Of a stretch of DNA of 64,000 nt, positions 35,050-43,940 are shown in pieces. Each line of letters begins with the position of its first letter. Position 1 is the stretch's first letter. This DNA is from CADCWN01 sp046328475 (GTDB lineage: Bacteria; Chloroflexota; Chloroflexia; Thermomicrobiales; CADCWN01): NCBI GenBank assembly GCA_046328475.1, contig JAXLWN010000036.1, forward strand, positions 6,248-70,247. The letters are read 5' to 3'. The notes beneath the pieces are model-generated. The model saw only the letters and a program-made list of their open reading frames with translations, was not told the origin of the DNA and ran no database searches. The translations under genes and the position numbers were made by a program.

Positions 35050-36423
35050 GTGATAACACTCGCGGCGATCAGGGGAATCGGTCGACCGGAGCCGAGCATC
35101 GGCGAATTGCTGGCGCGCGTCGAGGACGACCGGGTCGATTTCATTAACATGCAATTCACCGACGTGATGGGGATCGTCAAGAGCGTGACGATGCCGGTCG
35201 CGGAACTGGAAGAGGCGCTGACGAACGGCGTCTGGTTCGACGGCTCGGCGATCGACGGCTTTACGCGGATCGCCGAGAGCGACATGTTCCTGATGCCGGA
35301 TCGCGCGACCTACGCGGTGATCCCCTGGGAGCGCAACGGGCACAGCACCGCGCGCCTGATCTGCGATGTCTACAAGCCGAACGGCGAGCCCTTCCCGGGC
35401 GACCCGCGCTGGGTGCTGAAGCGCCAGTTGGCGCGGTTGACCGAGCTTGGCTATGGCTACAACACCGGGCCGGAGCTGGAGTTCTTCCTCTTCCGCAAGG
35501 ATGGGGACCAGATCGCGCCGCTGCCGCAGGACCGCGCGGGCTACTTCGATGTCTCGACCGACCTCGCGTCCGAGGTGCGCAAGGATATGGTGCTGGCGCT
35601 GGCCGCGATGGGGATCACGGTCGAGCAGGCGCACCACGAGGTGGCGCTCGGCCAGCACGAGATCGATTTCCGCTACGCCGAGGCGTTGCAGACGGCGGAT
35701 AACGCGATCACCTTCAAGTACACGCTGAAGGCGATCGCCCAGCGCCACGGCCTGCACGCCACCTTCATGCCGAAGCCGCTGGAGGGGATTAATGGCTCGG
35801 GGATGCACACGCACCAGAGCCTCTACCACCTCGACGGGCGCGGCAATGCTTTTGTGGACGAGAGCGACCCCTACGGGCTGTCGGTGATCGCGCGCCAGTT
35901 CATGGCCGGTTTGCTGCACCACGCGCGCGGTATGGCGGCGATTTTTGCGCCGATTGTCAACTCCTATCGCCGTCTCGTGCCCGGCTTCGAGGCGCCCGTG
36001 TATATCGGCTGGGCCAATTCGAACCGCTCGGCGCTCATCCGGGTCCCGGCGGTGCGCCCGCACCGGCGTGGTTCGACCCGCATCGAGCTGCGCTGCCCCG
36101 ATCCGTCGTGCAACCCTTACCTCACCTTCGCGGTGATGCTGGCCGCCGGGTTGGACGGCGTGTCGCGCAAGTTGCCGCTGCCGGAGCCGGTGGAGGAGAA
36201 CCTCTACCACCTGACCGAGGACGATCTGGTGCGGCGCAATGTTGGCACGCTGCCCGGTACGCTCGGCGAGGCGATCGACGAGTTGCAGCGGGACGAGGTG
36301 GTGCGGGCCGCGCTGGGCGAGCATGTTTTTGCCCACCTGATCGACGCCCAGAAGCAAGAGTGGGATGCCTTCCGCAAGCACGTCACCCAGTGGGAGCGTG
36401 ACCGCTACCTGGAACGGTACTAG
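35050..36423 (+). CDS. glnA: Type I glutamine synthetase (GSI-alpha-like)
   Basis: The protein of about 457 residues has the GSI motifs VDFINMQFTDVMGIVKSVT, NGVWFDGSAIDGF (beta-Grasp signature), GPELEFFLF, HHEVALGQHEIDFRY, KPLEGINGSGMHTHQSL (ATP-binding signature) and SNRSALIRVPA with RIELRCPDPSCNPYLTFAVM. It condenses glutamate and ammonia to glutamine. At the usual adenylylation position the sequence is NLYHLTEDD rather than the NLYDLPPEE type, so it should not be controlled by adenylylation, as in GSI-alpha enzymes. The start is probably one of two GTG codons (35047, 35050) after GAGG. An amt gene follows in the same direction. Confidence 0.95.
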   Translation: MITLAAIRGIGRPEPSIGELLARVEDDRVDFINMQFTDVMGIVKSVTMPVAELEEALTNGVWFDGSAIDGFTRIAESDMFLMPDRATYAVIPWERNGHSTARLICDVYKPNGEPFPGDPRWVLKRQLARLTELGYGYNTGPELEFFLFRKDGDQIAPLPQDRAGYFDVSTDLASEVRKDMVLALAAMGITVEQAHHEVALGQHEIDFRYAEALQTADNAITFKYTLKAIAQRHGLHATFMPKPLEGINGSGMHTHQSLYHLDGRGNAFVDESDPYGLSVIARQFMAGLLHHARGMAAIFAPIVNSYRRLVPGFEAPVYIGWANSNRSALIRVPAVRPHRRGSTRIELRCPDPSCNPYLTFAVMLAAGLDGVSRKLPLPEPVEENLYHLTEDDLVRRNVGTLPGTLGEAIDELQRDEVVRAALGEHVFAHLIDAQKQEWDAFRKHVTQWERDRYLERY

Positions 36424-36622
36424 GCGCGAACGGGCGAAACGGCGAACGGGCGAAGGGGCGAAGGGGCGATTAAACCGCCAAGACGCCAAGAACGCCAAGA
36501 CGAACGAGTGATGTAGCGAGCGGGCGACGCCAGCCAATCTCCAATTCGGGTAATCCGTTGACATCCGGTCCTATTGAGCGAGGGAGCGAATGGGCCAAGT
36601 GTCAACATTCAACATTCAACAT
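36424..36622 (+). repeat. CGAACGGG array, CCAAGACG repeats and CAACATT array
   Basis: CGAACGGG/CGAAGGGG units fill 36424-36468. CCGCCAAGACGCCAAGAACG (36474-36499) is a dispersed 9-bp repeat also present near 46325. Three CAACATT units lie at 36602-36622. No gene is seen in the 290 bp between glnA and amt. Confidence 0.7.
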
Positions 36623-36713
36623 GGCGATGGGCGGGAGGCGGGCCGATGAAACAGTGAGTGTTGGCGGGGGCGAGTGGTCGGCGGAGCGGCCTGGGAGTAT
36701 GAAGGAGTAGCGG

Positions 36714-37940
36714 GTGGAGAACATTAACTCGGGAGATACCGCGTGGGTTCTCGTCTCGGCGGCGCTGGTCATGCTGATGACCCCGGCGCTGGGATTCTTC
36801 TACGGCGGTCTGGTGCGGCGCAAGAACGTGCTCGCGACGATCATGCACAGCTTCTTCATCCTGGCGCTGATCAGCGTGCAGTGGGTTCTCTGGGGCTACA
36901 CGCTGGCGTTTGGTGCCGACAAGGGCGGCTTCATCGGCGGGCTCGATTTCCTGGGGTTGCGCGGCGTCGGGCAGGAGCCGAATGCTGATTACGCCGCGAC
37001 GATCCCGCACTCGACCTTCATGGTCTTCCAGATGATGTTCGCGGTGATCACCCCCGCGCTGATCACCGGGGCCTTCGCCGAGCGCAAGCGCTTCAAGGCG
37101 TTCGTCATCTTCACGCTGGCCTGGGCGACCTTCGTCTACGCACCGGTGGCGCACTGGGTCTGGGGCGTCGGCGGGTGGCTGCGGGTCATGGGCGCGCTCG
37201 ATTTCGCGGGTGGCACGGTCGTCCACATCACCTCCGGCGTCTCGGCGCTGGTGGCGGCGACGATGCTCGGCAAGCGCGTCGGTTTCGGCAAGGAGCCGAT
37301 GGACCCGCACGACCTGACGATGACGGTGCTCGGCGCGGGGCTGCTCTGGTTCGGCTGGTTCGGCTTCAACGCGGGGAGCGCGCTGGGCGCGGGCGGTCTG
37401 GCCTCGCAGGCGTTCATGGTGACGAATACGTCGGCCGCGATGGCGGCGCTGACCTGGCTGACGGTGAGCTGGATCCGGCATGGTCGCCCGAGCGTGCTCG
37501 GCGCGGCGGCGGGTGCGGTGGCTGGCCTGGTGGCGATTACCCCGGCGTCCGGTTTCGTCGATGGCCCGGCTTCGATTGTGATCGGGTTCGTGGCCGGTAT
37601 CGTCTGCTTCTTCGGGGTTGAGTTGCTGAAGAAGTACGTGGACGACGCGCTCGATGTCTTCGCGGTCCACGGCATCGGCGGCATCTGGGGCGCGCTGGCG
37701 ACCGGCATCTTCGCGCAGAAGGCGCTCAACCCGGCCGGCGCGGATGGGCTGCTCTACGGCAACTCGCAGCAACTGCTCATCCAGGCGGTCGCGGTGGTGG
37801 TCGCGGCGGTCTTCGCCGGTGTCATGACGGCGGTCATCCTCAAGGTGATCGACCTGGCGATCGGGCTGCGCGTGCCGGAGCAGGACGAAGTCCTCGGGCT
37901 CGACACGACCCAGCATGGCGAGTTGGCCTACCAGGTCTGA
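36714..37940 (+). CDS. amt: Ammonium transporter
   Basis: The 408-residue protein has eleven predicted membrane segments and the Amt signatures DTAWVLVSAALVMLMTPALGFFYGGLVRRKNVL, SVQWVLWGYTLAF, FAGGTVVHITSGVSALVAA with the first pore His, FGWFGFNAGSALGAG and VDDALDVFAVHGIGGIWGALATGIFA with the second pore His. It conducts ammonium across the cytoplasmic membrane. The GTG start at 36714 follows GAAGGAG. No PII (glnK) gene is next to it, although such genes usually accompany amt; a 44-residue membrane protein follows instead. Confidence 0.96.
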   Translation: MENINSGDTAWVLVSAALVMLMTPALGFFYGGLVRRKNVLATIMHSFFILALISVQWVLWGYTLAFGADKGGFIGGLDFLGLRGVGQEPNADYAATIPHSTFMVFQMMFAVITPALITGAFAERKRFKAFVIFTLAWATFVYAPVAHWVWGVGGWLRVMGALDFAGGTVVHITSGVSALVAATMLGKRVGFGKEPMDPHDLTMTVLGAGLLWFGWFGFNAGSALGAGGLASQAFMVTNTSAAMAALTWLTVSWIRHGRPSVLGAAAGAVAGLVAITPASGFVDGPASIVIGFVAGIVCFFGVELLKKYVDDALDVFAVHGIGGIWGALATGIFAQKALNPAGADGLLYGNSQQLLIQAVAVVVAAVFAGVMTAVILKVIDLAIGLRVPEQDEVLGLDTTQHGELAYQV

Positions 37941-37999
37941 CGTGCGACACAACGGCCCGTTGTTGAATGTTGACATTCTTGAGCAAAGGGGGTAAGATC

Positions 38000-38134
38000 A
38001 TGCTCATCGTTGCATTCGCCTGCTTCCTGGTGCTGGTGGCTGCGTGGCTCGTGGCGACCAACGTCGAGGGTTCGCCGGAGAAGCCGGTCGAAGCGGCCCC
38101 GCTGCTGGTGGACGCAAAGGCGGCGACGCGGTAG
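38000..38134 (+). CDS. 44-residue single-span membrane protein downstream of amt
   Basis: The frame reads MLIVAFACFLVLVAAWLVAT followed by a soluble tail NVEGSPEKPVEAAPLLVDAK and ATR. One membrane helix covers about residues 2-19, with the rest probably on the other side. GGGGGTAAG stands four to eight bases before the ATG. It begins 59 bp after amt and ends before a strong hairpin, so it is likely the last gene of the nitrogen unit. A role as a small subunit or regulator of Amt is only suggested by position. Confidence 0.5.
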   Translation: MLIVAFACFLVLVAAWLVATNVEGSPEKPVEAAPLLVDAKAATR

Positions 38135-38249
38135 TATCCTTCCGGCGAGTGGTTCGCCGGTGAGCGCCCGGTGAGGGCAGCTCCCGAACCAGCGCCGACC
38201 TAACTCCAGCCAAATTCCTATCCCCAATTCTTCTCATTGCTCAAGGCGA

Positions 38250-38271
38250 GGGGACCGGTTCGCCGGTCCCC
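38250..38271 (+). terminator. Hairpin with TTCG loop after the amt unit
   Basis: GGGGACCGG and CCGGTCCCC pair perfectly around a TTCG tetraloop, a very stable RNA hairpin. No T run follows, so termination may need a factor. Confidence 0.55.
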
Positions 38272-38335
38272 ATGGCGGCGCTGTTTTGGCGCGGGGGTTG
38301 TGGAACTTTTGGGTGGTGGGGCATTGTTCGGGTGA

Positions 38336-38478
38336 CCCCTCCCCGCCGCTGCGGCGGCGACCCTCCCCTTGCGAGGGAGAGGGTGATGCTCCGGAACGCG
38401 GAAGGCCAATTGTGGAGCAGGTGACATTCCACCGCCTGCCCGGAGATGAAGTCTCCGGGCTATGAAATGCGCCGGATC
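38336..38478 (+). repeat. C-rich dyad and REP-like hairpins
   Basis: CCCCTCCCCGCCGCTGCGGC...GAGGGAGAGGGTGATG (38336-38394) is one copy of the C-rich dyad. CCCGGAGATGAAGTCTCCGGG (38439-38459) and GCCGGATCAATCCGGC (38470-38485) are two further perfect hairpins directly before the lipoprotein gene. Confidence 0.7.
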
Positions 38479-38508
38479 AATCCGGCTCGGGGATAAGGAT
38501 TCTCGGTT

Positions 38509-39501
38509 GTGATGTGCGTTTGGGGCAGGCGTTTTTCGAGCGGGAGGGCGGCGGTGAGTGGTGTTACGCGAAGGCGAATGTTGGCGGGGATGGGATGCGG
38601 GGTGGCGAGTGTGCTGGCGATGCCGTTGCTGGCGGCGTGTGGGCAGCCTGAAGATCGGGCGAGGGCAGATGGGCGGCAGGGGGACGTTGCAGGAACGCCG
38701 GGAACGCCGCGCGTGGTCACACCGGCGACGCCTGGCACACGAGGCACGCCGGAGGGGGCTACTCCGGTAGCTTCTGGTGTACCGGGAACACCGCGCACCG
38801 CCACAGTCGCACCGGGGAATCCCCTTGCGAGCGTGTCGGCGGCGACACCGACACCATTTATCCCCACATTCGGGCGAGACTGCCAACCACGCCTCTACCA
38901 GTCGCCGCCACGTCCGGAGGATCCGTCCTCCTATGTGGTCTACGCTGAAAGCGCGGCCATCGCATTCGCTGATCGAGTGCGAAAGTATGCTGATCTGATC
39001 GTGTTGATCGATAACCGTCAATTCTTGCCCTCGCGCTGGACCACCGCAGACGGACGTCGTCCGCTCGATCCCCATAGGTCCTGGCAGCTGTACACCATCA
39101 TTACGCCGGAACACGCCGAGGTGGTCCGGGTTGCGAAGGGGGCGTACAACCTGCCCCAGATCTACTTTGCAAATTTCGGAGGGGTAATCGACCAGGACTG
39201 CGCATACGGAGGCGAATCGCTGTACCTGGGTGGAGGACCAGCCGGAACGAGGTTCCTCTATCTCGCCTCGGTGGCGACCTATCCCGAAGCAACGCCGCTT
39301 GCCGACGATCCACGCTATCGCTACTACTCCGTGACTCGCCGCTACCCGGTGAGCCCCGATGGACTGATCACGATCGGGCCGGAGCGGGACATTATGGGCA
39401 ACAAGAAGGATGATCCGCCGCGCACGCTCACCGTCGATGAGGTGTTCAGCGAGATTGCGGCGTTGCTGGGCTCGCCTGCGACGCCGACGCCGAAGCGCTA
39501 G
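38509..39501 (+). CDS. Tat-type lipoprotein of unknown function
   Basis: The N-terminus has a twin-arginine-like signal (VTRRRMLAGMGCGVASVLAM) and a lipobox LAAC, so the protein is probably a lipidated, Tat-exported protein. Residues about 55-125 are a Gly/Thr/Pro linker with repeated GTPGTP and ATPG units, like the linker of the S41 lipoprotein at 19.2 kb. The C-terminal 200 residues (SSYVVYAESAAIAFADRVRKYADLIVLIDNRQFLPSRW, HAEVVRVAKGAYNLPQIYFANFGG) form a globular domain I do not recognise. The frame is open throughout. The start may be a later Met, for example the one in MLAGMGCG minus the Arg pair, but the signal argues for the longer form. Confidence 0.7.
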   Translation: MMCVWGRRFSSGRAAVSGVTRRRMLAGMGCGVASVLAMPLLAACGQPEDRARADGRQGDVAGTPGTPRVVTPATPGTRGTPEGATPVASGVPGTPRTATVAPGNPLASVSAATPTPFIPTFGRDCQPRLYQSPPRPEDPSSYVVYAESAAIAFADRVRKYADLIVLIDNRQFLPSRWTTADGRRPLDPHRSWQLYTIITPEHAEVVRVAKGAYNLPQIYFANFGGVIDQDCAYGGESLYLGGGPAGTRFLYLASVATYPEATPLADDPRYRYYSVTRRYPVSPDGLITIGPERDIMGNKKDDPPRTLTVDEVFSEIAALLGSPATPTPKR

Positions 39502-39516
39502 ACAACGCGTGCAGAG

Positions 39517-39888
39517 TCAGGGGTGCCACTGTTTGGCGGCGCGCATGCGGCCCTGGAGGATGGCCTGGCGCAGGTCGGAGAGGGTGGTCCAGGGGCCGCG
39601 CAGGACGATGTTGGCGGTGTGGTCGCCGGGGGCGGTGGCGATGAGCAGGAGGCGTTCGTGGGGCTGATCGAGGCGTGCCGCTTCGGTTGCCGGGAGCAGG
39701 TTGGTGGCCAGGACTTCGCGCGCCGTGGCCGACTCCACGCTCGTGACCGCCGTGAGCGGCACCTGATATGACCAGCCGCCGAGGAGGTAGCCGTGCTTGA
39801 GGCGCAGCGTATCGCTCTGCACCGTCACGGCGACGGAGCCGACGCGCTCGCGGCCGGGCACTCCGCCCAGGTATTCGATTTCGGCCAT
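39517..39888 (-). CDS. Hypothetical protein, possibly PH-like fold
   Basis: The 123-residue product begins MAEIEYLGGVPGRERVGSVAV, with GGAGCG upstream. The sequence TLRLKHGYLLGGWSYQVPLTAVTSVES followed by LLLIATAPGDHTANIVLRGPW and a final helix RQAILQGRMRAA suggests a small beta-barrel with a C-terminal helix, as in bacterial PH-like domains. No family can be named with certainty. It lies 28 bp downstream of the zinc-ribbon protein gene on the same strand. Confidence 0.6.
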   Translation of the reverse strand: MAEIEYLGGVPGRERVGSVAVTVQSDTLRLKHGYLLGGWSYQVPLTAVTSVESATAREVLATNLLPATEAARLDQPHERLLLIATAPGDHTANIVLRGPWTTLSDLRQAILQGRMRAAKQWHP

Positions 39889-39916
39889 GTTCCGCTCCTT
39901 GCCGAGAGGGGCGGGG

Positions 39917-40300
39917 CTATTTGCCGGGCACCTTGCGAGGCTTTGCCGGGACGGCCAGTTCGCTATAGCGGCTCGCCACGCCATCCTTGAAGCAGGTATC
40001 GGACTCCCACTCCTCGCCGGTGACGCCTTCGGGGTGCTCGATCAGCCGGACGATGCGGGCGCGATTGGCGGTTTCGCTGCTCCAGCGGCGCACGCGGCCG
40101 AGGAAGCGGTTCCGTGCCGTGCTCATCTTTGTGCGGCGATCGGCCTCGTAGCAGGGTTCGCAGAGGGCCGCGACGTAGCTACGCTGGTCGGTCGCGAGCA
40201 ACAGGTCCAGATGATAGTACGCGGCGTAGACGAAGCGGTGCCGCACCTGGGGGTGCGAGGGCTCGCGTCCGCAGTGGCTGCAGGGTTGATCGACGGCCAT
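39917..40300 (-). CDS. Hypothetical protein with two CxxC pairs
   Basis: The 127-residue product begins MAVDQPCSHCGREPSHPQVRH and contains CSHC near the start and CEPC near residue 55 (YVAALCEPCYEADRRT), a probable zinc-binding pair of knuckles. It is otherwise rich in Arg. The C-terminal half (ARIVRLIEHPEGVTGEEWESDTCF) is of unknown type. The start is set at MAVDQ, preceded by GGTGGG. It appears co-transcribed with the gene at 39517. Confidence 0.6.
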   Translation of the reverse strand: MAVDQPCSHCGREPSHPQVRHRFVYAAYYHLDLLLATDQRSYVAALCEPCYEADRRTKMSTARNRFLGRVRRWSSETANRARIVRLIEHPEGVTGEEWESDTCFKDGVASRYSELAVPAKPRKVPGK

Positions 40301-40428
40301 AACCCACCTCTGGCGATTCCGCCCGGTCGACAGGTGCGACCGAGTCATAGTGTTTGACGCTAACTCCTATTGCCACTATCCCAGGTGCGCCGGGGCGCGG
40401 CCCGCGCCGACGCACCCGTCACCAGCTA

Positions 40429-41475
40429 TCAGGGCAGCGTCTGGGACGGGGCCTCCGCCTGGATACCGGCGCGCAGCGGCGCGCCCATCGCGTGGAGATA
40501 GTGCAGGATCTCGCGGTAGGAACCGACCATCGAGGTCTCGTGGTACGGCACGCCGCGCTCCCGGCAGAAGGTCCGGATGATCGGCTGGGCCGCGCCGAGG
40601 CTGTGGCGCGGCAGCGCGGGGAAGAGGTGGTGCTCGATCTGGTAGTTCAAGCCGCCATACCACCAATCGACCAGCGGGTGGCTGCGCACATTGCGCGCGG
40701 TCAGCACCTGGGCGCGCAGGGGATCGAGCGAATCGCTGTCGTCGGTGATCAGCATCCCCTTGTGGTTGGGGGCAAAGACGAGGCCGAGGTAGATGCCCGC
40801 GCAGGCGTGGTGAACGACGAAGAAGAGGAGGGCCGACCATGGCCCGAGCGCGACGAGGGGCACCCCGAGATAGAGCGCATAGTGCGCGAGCTGCGCGACG
40901 AATTCCCAGCGGCGATAGCGTGACGGCCCCGCGAAGAGGAACTGGAGGCTGGAGAGGCGCTGGCCGTAGACGACCAGCGAGAGGAGCGGGACGGCGAAGA
41001 TGACCTGATGCTTGATGATCCACCGCGCCATGCCGCGCTTCTCGGCTGCCTGCTCGGGCGAGAAGGCGATCAGCGGCAGGTCGATGTCGGGGTCGAGATC
41101 GGCGTGGTTCGGGTTGGCGTGGTGCCGATTGTGCTTCTCGACCCACCAGCCGTAGCTGACCCCGAGGAGCAGGTCGCCGCAGATCAGACCCACCAGCGTG
41201 TTTTGCCAGCGGGGCGCGAACAGCTGGCGGTGCCCGGCATCGTGGACGAGGAAGGCGATCTGGACGGTGACGATGGCGAGGAAGATGGCGCTGAGGGCGA
41301 CACCCCAGGGTTCGCGGAAGCGGATAAGCAGGAAGAGGCCGAGCCCGAAGAGGAGGGCGACCGCAGCGAGCGCGGCACCGGAGCGATGCGGGTAACGTTC
41401 GAGCAGGCCAGCCGCCTGGATGCGCGCTTTGAGGTCGCGGTAGTCGTGGTATCGGTGTGGTTGTATCCCTTTCAT
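40429..41475 (-). CDS. Membrane fatty-acid desaturase
   Basis: The 348-residue protein has the three His boxes of the acyl-lipid/front-end desaturase group: HDAGH at 78-82, HNRHH at 115-119 and QIEHH at 279-283; the Gln in the last box is typical of front-end and related desaturases. Four to five membrane segments surround them (for example LFGLGLFLLI, AIFLAIVTVQIAFL, LICGDLLLGVSYGWW). The enzyme puts a double bond into membrane lipid acyl chains with O2 and a reductant. The start MKGIQPHRYHDYRDLKARI is usual for the family. It has no reductase partner nearby. Confidence 0.93.
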   Translation of the reverse strand: MKGIQPHRYHDYRDLKARIQAAGLLERYPHRSGAALAAVALLFGLGLFLLIRFREPWGVALSAIFLAIVTVQIAFLVHDAGHRQLFAPRWQNTLVGLICGDLLLGVSYGWWVEKHNRHHANPNHADLDPDIDLPLIAFSPEQAAEKRGMARWIIKHQVIFAVPLLSLVVYGQRLSSLQFLFAGPSRYRRWEFVAQLAHYALYLGVPLVALGPWSALLFFVVHHACAGIYLGLVFAPNHKGMLITDDSDSLDPLRAQVLTARNVRSHPLVDWWYGGLNYQIEHHLFPALPRHSLGAAQPIIRTFCRERGVPYHETSMVGSYREILHYLHAMGAPLRAGIQAEAPSQTLP

Positions 41476-41858
41476 TCTGGCGACGAGCGGTCACTAGCGT
41501 TGACAGATGGCGATGATCGGACCGCGCAGGCTTCGATTCGGCCAGCAAGGCCAGGAAACGAGCGAGGAACTTGTTCTGGATGCCCTGTCTGGCATGGCCG
41601 AGCACCGCCGCTGCACCGTGCATCGCAGCAGCGGGTGATACGCTGGCACCCACTCCCGAACGCTGCGAGAGCGGGTGGCCCTGGTGATGCGCTGTTTCAC
41701 ACGACGAGCGGAAGGTCCGGCGGTGTCATCGCCAGTATAGCACGCCGGGATGCGCACAGAGGAAGACCCCGCCCCGCCGCTGCGGCGGCGACCGCACCCT
41801 CCCTGCGGGGGGTACCCGCCTGGCGAGGGAGAGGGGAAGGGTTTTTGGTGTGGGCGGC
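41476..41858. other. Intergenic stretch with C-rich dyad copy
   Basis: No gene is supported in this stretch. A C-rich dyad with CCCCGCCGCTGCGGCGG, GGGGGGTACCC and GAGGGAGAGGGGAAGG lies at 41759-41838, next to the 3' end of the aldehyde dehydrogenase gene. Confidence 0.6.
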
Positions 41859-43562
41859 TCAGCCGCGCAGAGCAGCGGCCAGGAGGCCGGGGAGATGGCG
41901 CGGGGAGTGGTCGCGCTCGAAGGCGACGAGGCGCGCGGCGACCTCGGCGGCGCGGCGGTGGGTGACGAACCAGGGCGGTTTGGGGAGCACGGTGGCTTCG
42001 CCGCCCGCGAGGGCGCGGGGGAAGGGGCGGAAGGGGGCGCGGATGACGCTCTTCTGGGCGCGGGAGAAGAGGAGCGCGTTGTGGACGAGGCCGGTGCCGC
42101 TGCCGATGTCGGCGCGGGTGTGGCCGGGGTGGGCACCCCAGGTGGCGGTGGCGAGGAGGAAGCCGACGCCGGTCCAGGCGTTGATCGCGATGCAGCCGTA
42201 GCGCAGCGCGGCGATGGCGTCCTCGAAGGCGGGGCCGAGTTCGCGGCGGGTGGCGGGATGGATCAGGATGTTGACGCCGAGCGTGCCGTGCAGCGCGTCG
42301 TTGCAGAAGCGGACGGCGCGATCCAGGTAGGCGGCCGGGTCGCGGCCGGGGAGGCTGGTCTGGGCGAGGACGCCGCCGAAGATTTCGGCGGTGAAGCAGG
42401 CTTCGTCGGCGCGTGACGGGTCGAGGTTGGGGATGAGGGCGCGGCCGGGGCCGAGTGATTCGGCCTGGGGGTAGCGCGCGACGAGCGCGGCGAGGCGATC
42501 GGTGCTGCCGGGGTAATAGTCCGGGCGCGGGGAGGGCGCGGACATGGCGCGCAGCGCGTCGAGCAAGGGGCGTTCCTGCGGCCAATCGGCCGGGGTGACG
42601 AGCACCTGGGAGGCGATGCAGTTGAAGTCGGCGTTGTGGAATTTCTGCGTGGCGAGGTGCTCGGCCTGGTGGCGCAGGTCGGCGGCGGTCCAGGGGCCGG
42701 GCACGACGATGGTCGGGCTGGCGTTGCCGAGTTCGCTGGTGACGCGCCTGGTGATCAGCGGGTCGTCGCGGCGCTTGCGCTCGGCTCTGCCGGGCCAGGG
42801 CCGTAGACGATGGCGTCGTGCGCGCGGGGCGCTGCCGGTGATGTGGATTTCGTCGATGCCGTGGGCGCAGAGGTAGGCACCGACGGTCGCGCCGCCGCAG
42901 GCGAGCCGCACGTAGCCGTCGGCGATCAGTGGGGCGAAGATCTCGGCCAGGATCGGGCCGAGGTAGTCGTTGACGGGGTTGAGTTTCAGCAAACAAACCT
43001 GCCCCTCGGCGATCAGCTTGTGGAGCAGATCGAGCGGCGCGATGGCGGCGATGTTGCCCGCGCCGAGTACCAGCGCGACCTTGCCTGCGGGTGCAGCCTG
43101 GCGATACCAGGCCGCCATCGTGCCGGGCAGGTCGCCTCGGTGACGCCGGGCGTTCCATCTGACCGGCGGTGATGCCGCTGAAGAGGTAGGCGGTCGGCGG
43201 CGGTCTGGGGGAAGACGTCGGCGATCACCTGGCCGTCGGGGCGGGTGGTGGCGCCGCCGCGACGGAGGCGGGGGTGGCGGCGGCGACCCGCGCAGGCTGG
43301 CGATCAGGCGGCCGAGGTTGCAGGAGGCCCCACGGTCCGGAGAGCCATTCCTCGGCGACGAGCGGGGAGTCGGGTGGCAGGCCCTTGGCGTGCGCTGCGG
43401 CGGCGACCCAGCGCAGCGGCGACCGCGCCGGTGCGCTGGTGCATGGTTTCCAGGTAGGTGATTTTCGCGGCGACGGGCAGATGCGCCCAGGCGTCTTTGT
43501 GGGCGCGCAGGGTGGCGATGGCGGCGTCGAGGGCGGCGCGATCGGTGTTCGGGGCGGGGCAT
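41859..43562 (-). pseudogene. Aldehyde dehydrogenase-family protein, frameshifted
   Basis: Pieces in three frames give one aldehyde dehydrogenase of about 565 residues. The N-terminus (NTDRAALDAAIATLRAHKDAW, VAAKITYLETMHQRTGAVAA) and the cofactor part (GKVALVLGAGNIAAIAPLDLL, CLLKLNPVNDYLGPILAEIF, IDEIHITGSAP) are followed by the active-site part FHNADFNCIASQVLVTPADW with the catalytic Cys, then PLLDALRAMS, CFTAEIFGGVLAQTSLPG, LGVNILIHPATRRELG and a C-terminal INAWTGVGFLLATATWGAHPG. It should oxidise an aldehyde with NAD(P). Shifts occur near 42790, 43150, 43200, 43300 and 43545. The remaining Cys and cofactor motifs are intact, so decay may only be apparent. Confidence 0.8.
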
Positions 43563-43606
43563 AGTACCTCTTCCGGTGGGGGATGCCGTTGGGGGAAGGG
43601 CCGTTG

Positions 43607-43857
43607 GACTGAATCACCCACTGCGGTGGGTACCCGGGCTGAAGGACCCTGCGGGGTCCGCGAAGCCCGCCTGCGCGGACTATGGATAGCGTAGATTGCG
43701 GTGGGGTGCAAGGTGGGTGGGTGTCTGGTTGGGTGGTGGGGTGGGGTGATAGGGCGGCGGGCTTGGGTGGGGCTGGGGACGGATCTTCGCTGCGCTCAGG
43801 ATGGCAGGGTGAGGGAAAGACTTCCAGACTGGCGTTTTGAGCGTGAGCGAAGAGTCC
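43607..43857 (+). repeat. REP-like element A (copy 8) and interspersed dyad D (copy 2)
   Basis: The REP-like copy (43607-43683) has ACCCACTGCGGTGGGT, GGACCCTGCGGGGTCC and AGCCCGCCTGCGCGGACT. Farther on, GATCTTCGCTGCGCTCAGGATGGCA (43786-43808) and TTTTGAGCGTGAGCGAAGAG (43834-43853) form the arms of the dyad also found at 30450. This fills most of the 380-bp gap upstream of the scaffold gene. Confidence 0.65.
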
Positions 43858-43894
43858 GGCCCTGCTTGCCGAACACGGGGAGCGTGGGGGTGCG

Positions 43895-43903
43895 TGCTAC
43901 AAT
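43895..43903 (+). promoter_or_regulatory. Extended -10 promoter candidate for the Fe-S scaffold-like gene
   Basis: TGCTACAAT matches an extended -10 element 38 bp upstream of the ATG at 43941. No good -35 box is seen. Confidence 0.4.
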
Positions 43904-43940
43904 CGTTCGCTATGGTGCGAGGTCGGGGGAGTGGTTGGCG

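Noticed and set aside
34695..35059. A minus-strand frame in the gap upstream of glnA
   Set aside because: It has no ribosome-binding site, no domain and a composition unlike the real genes nearby.
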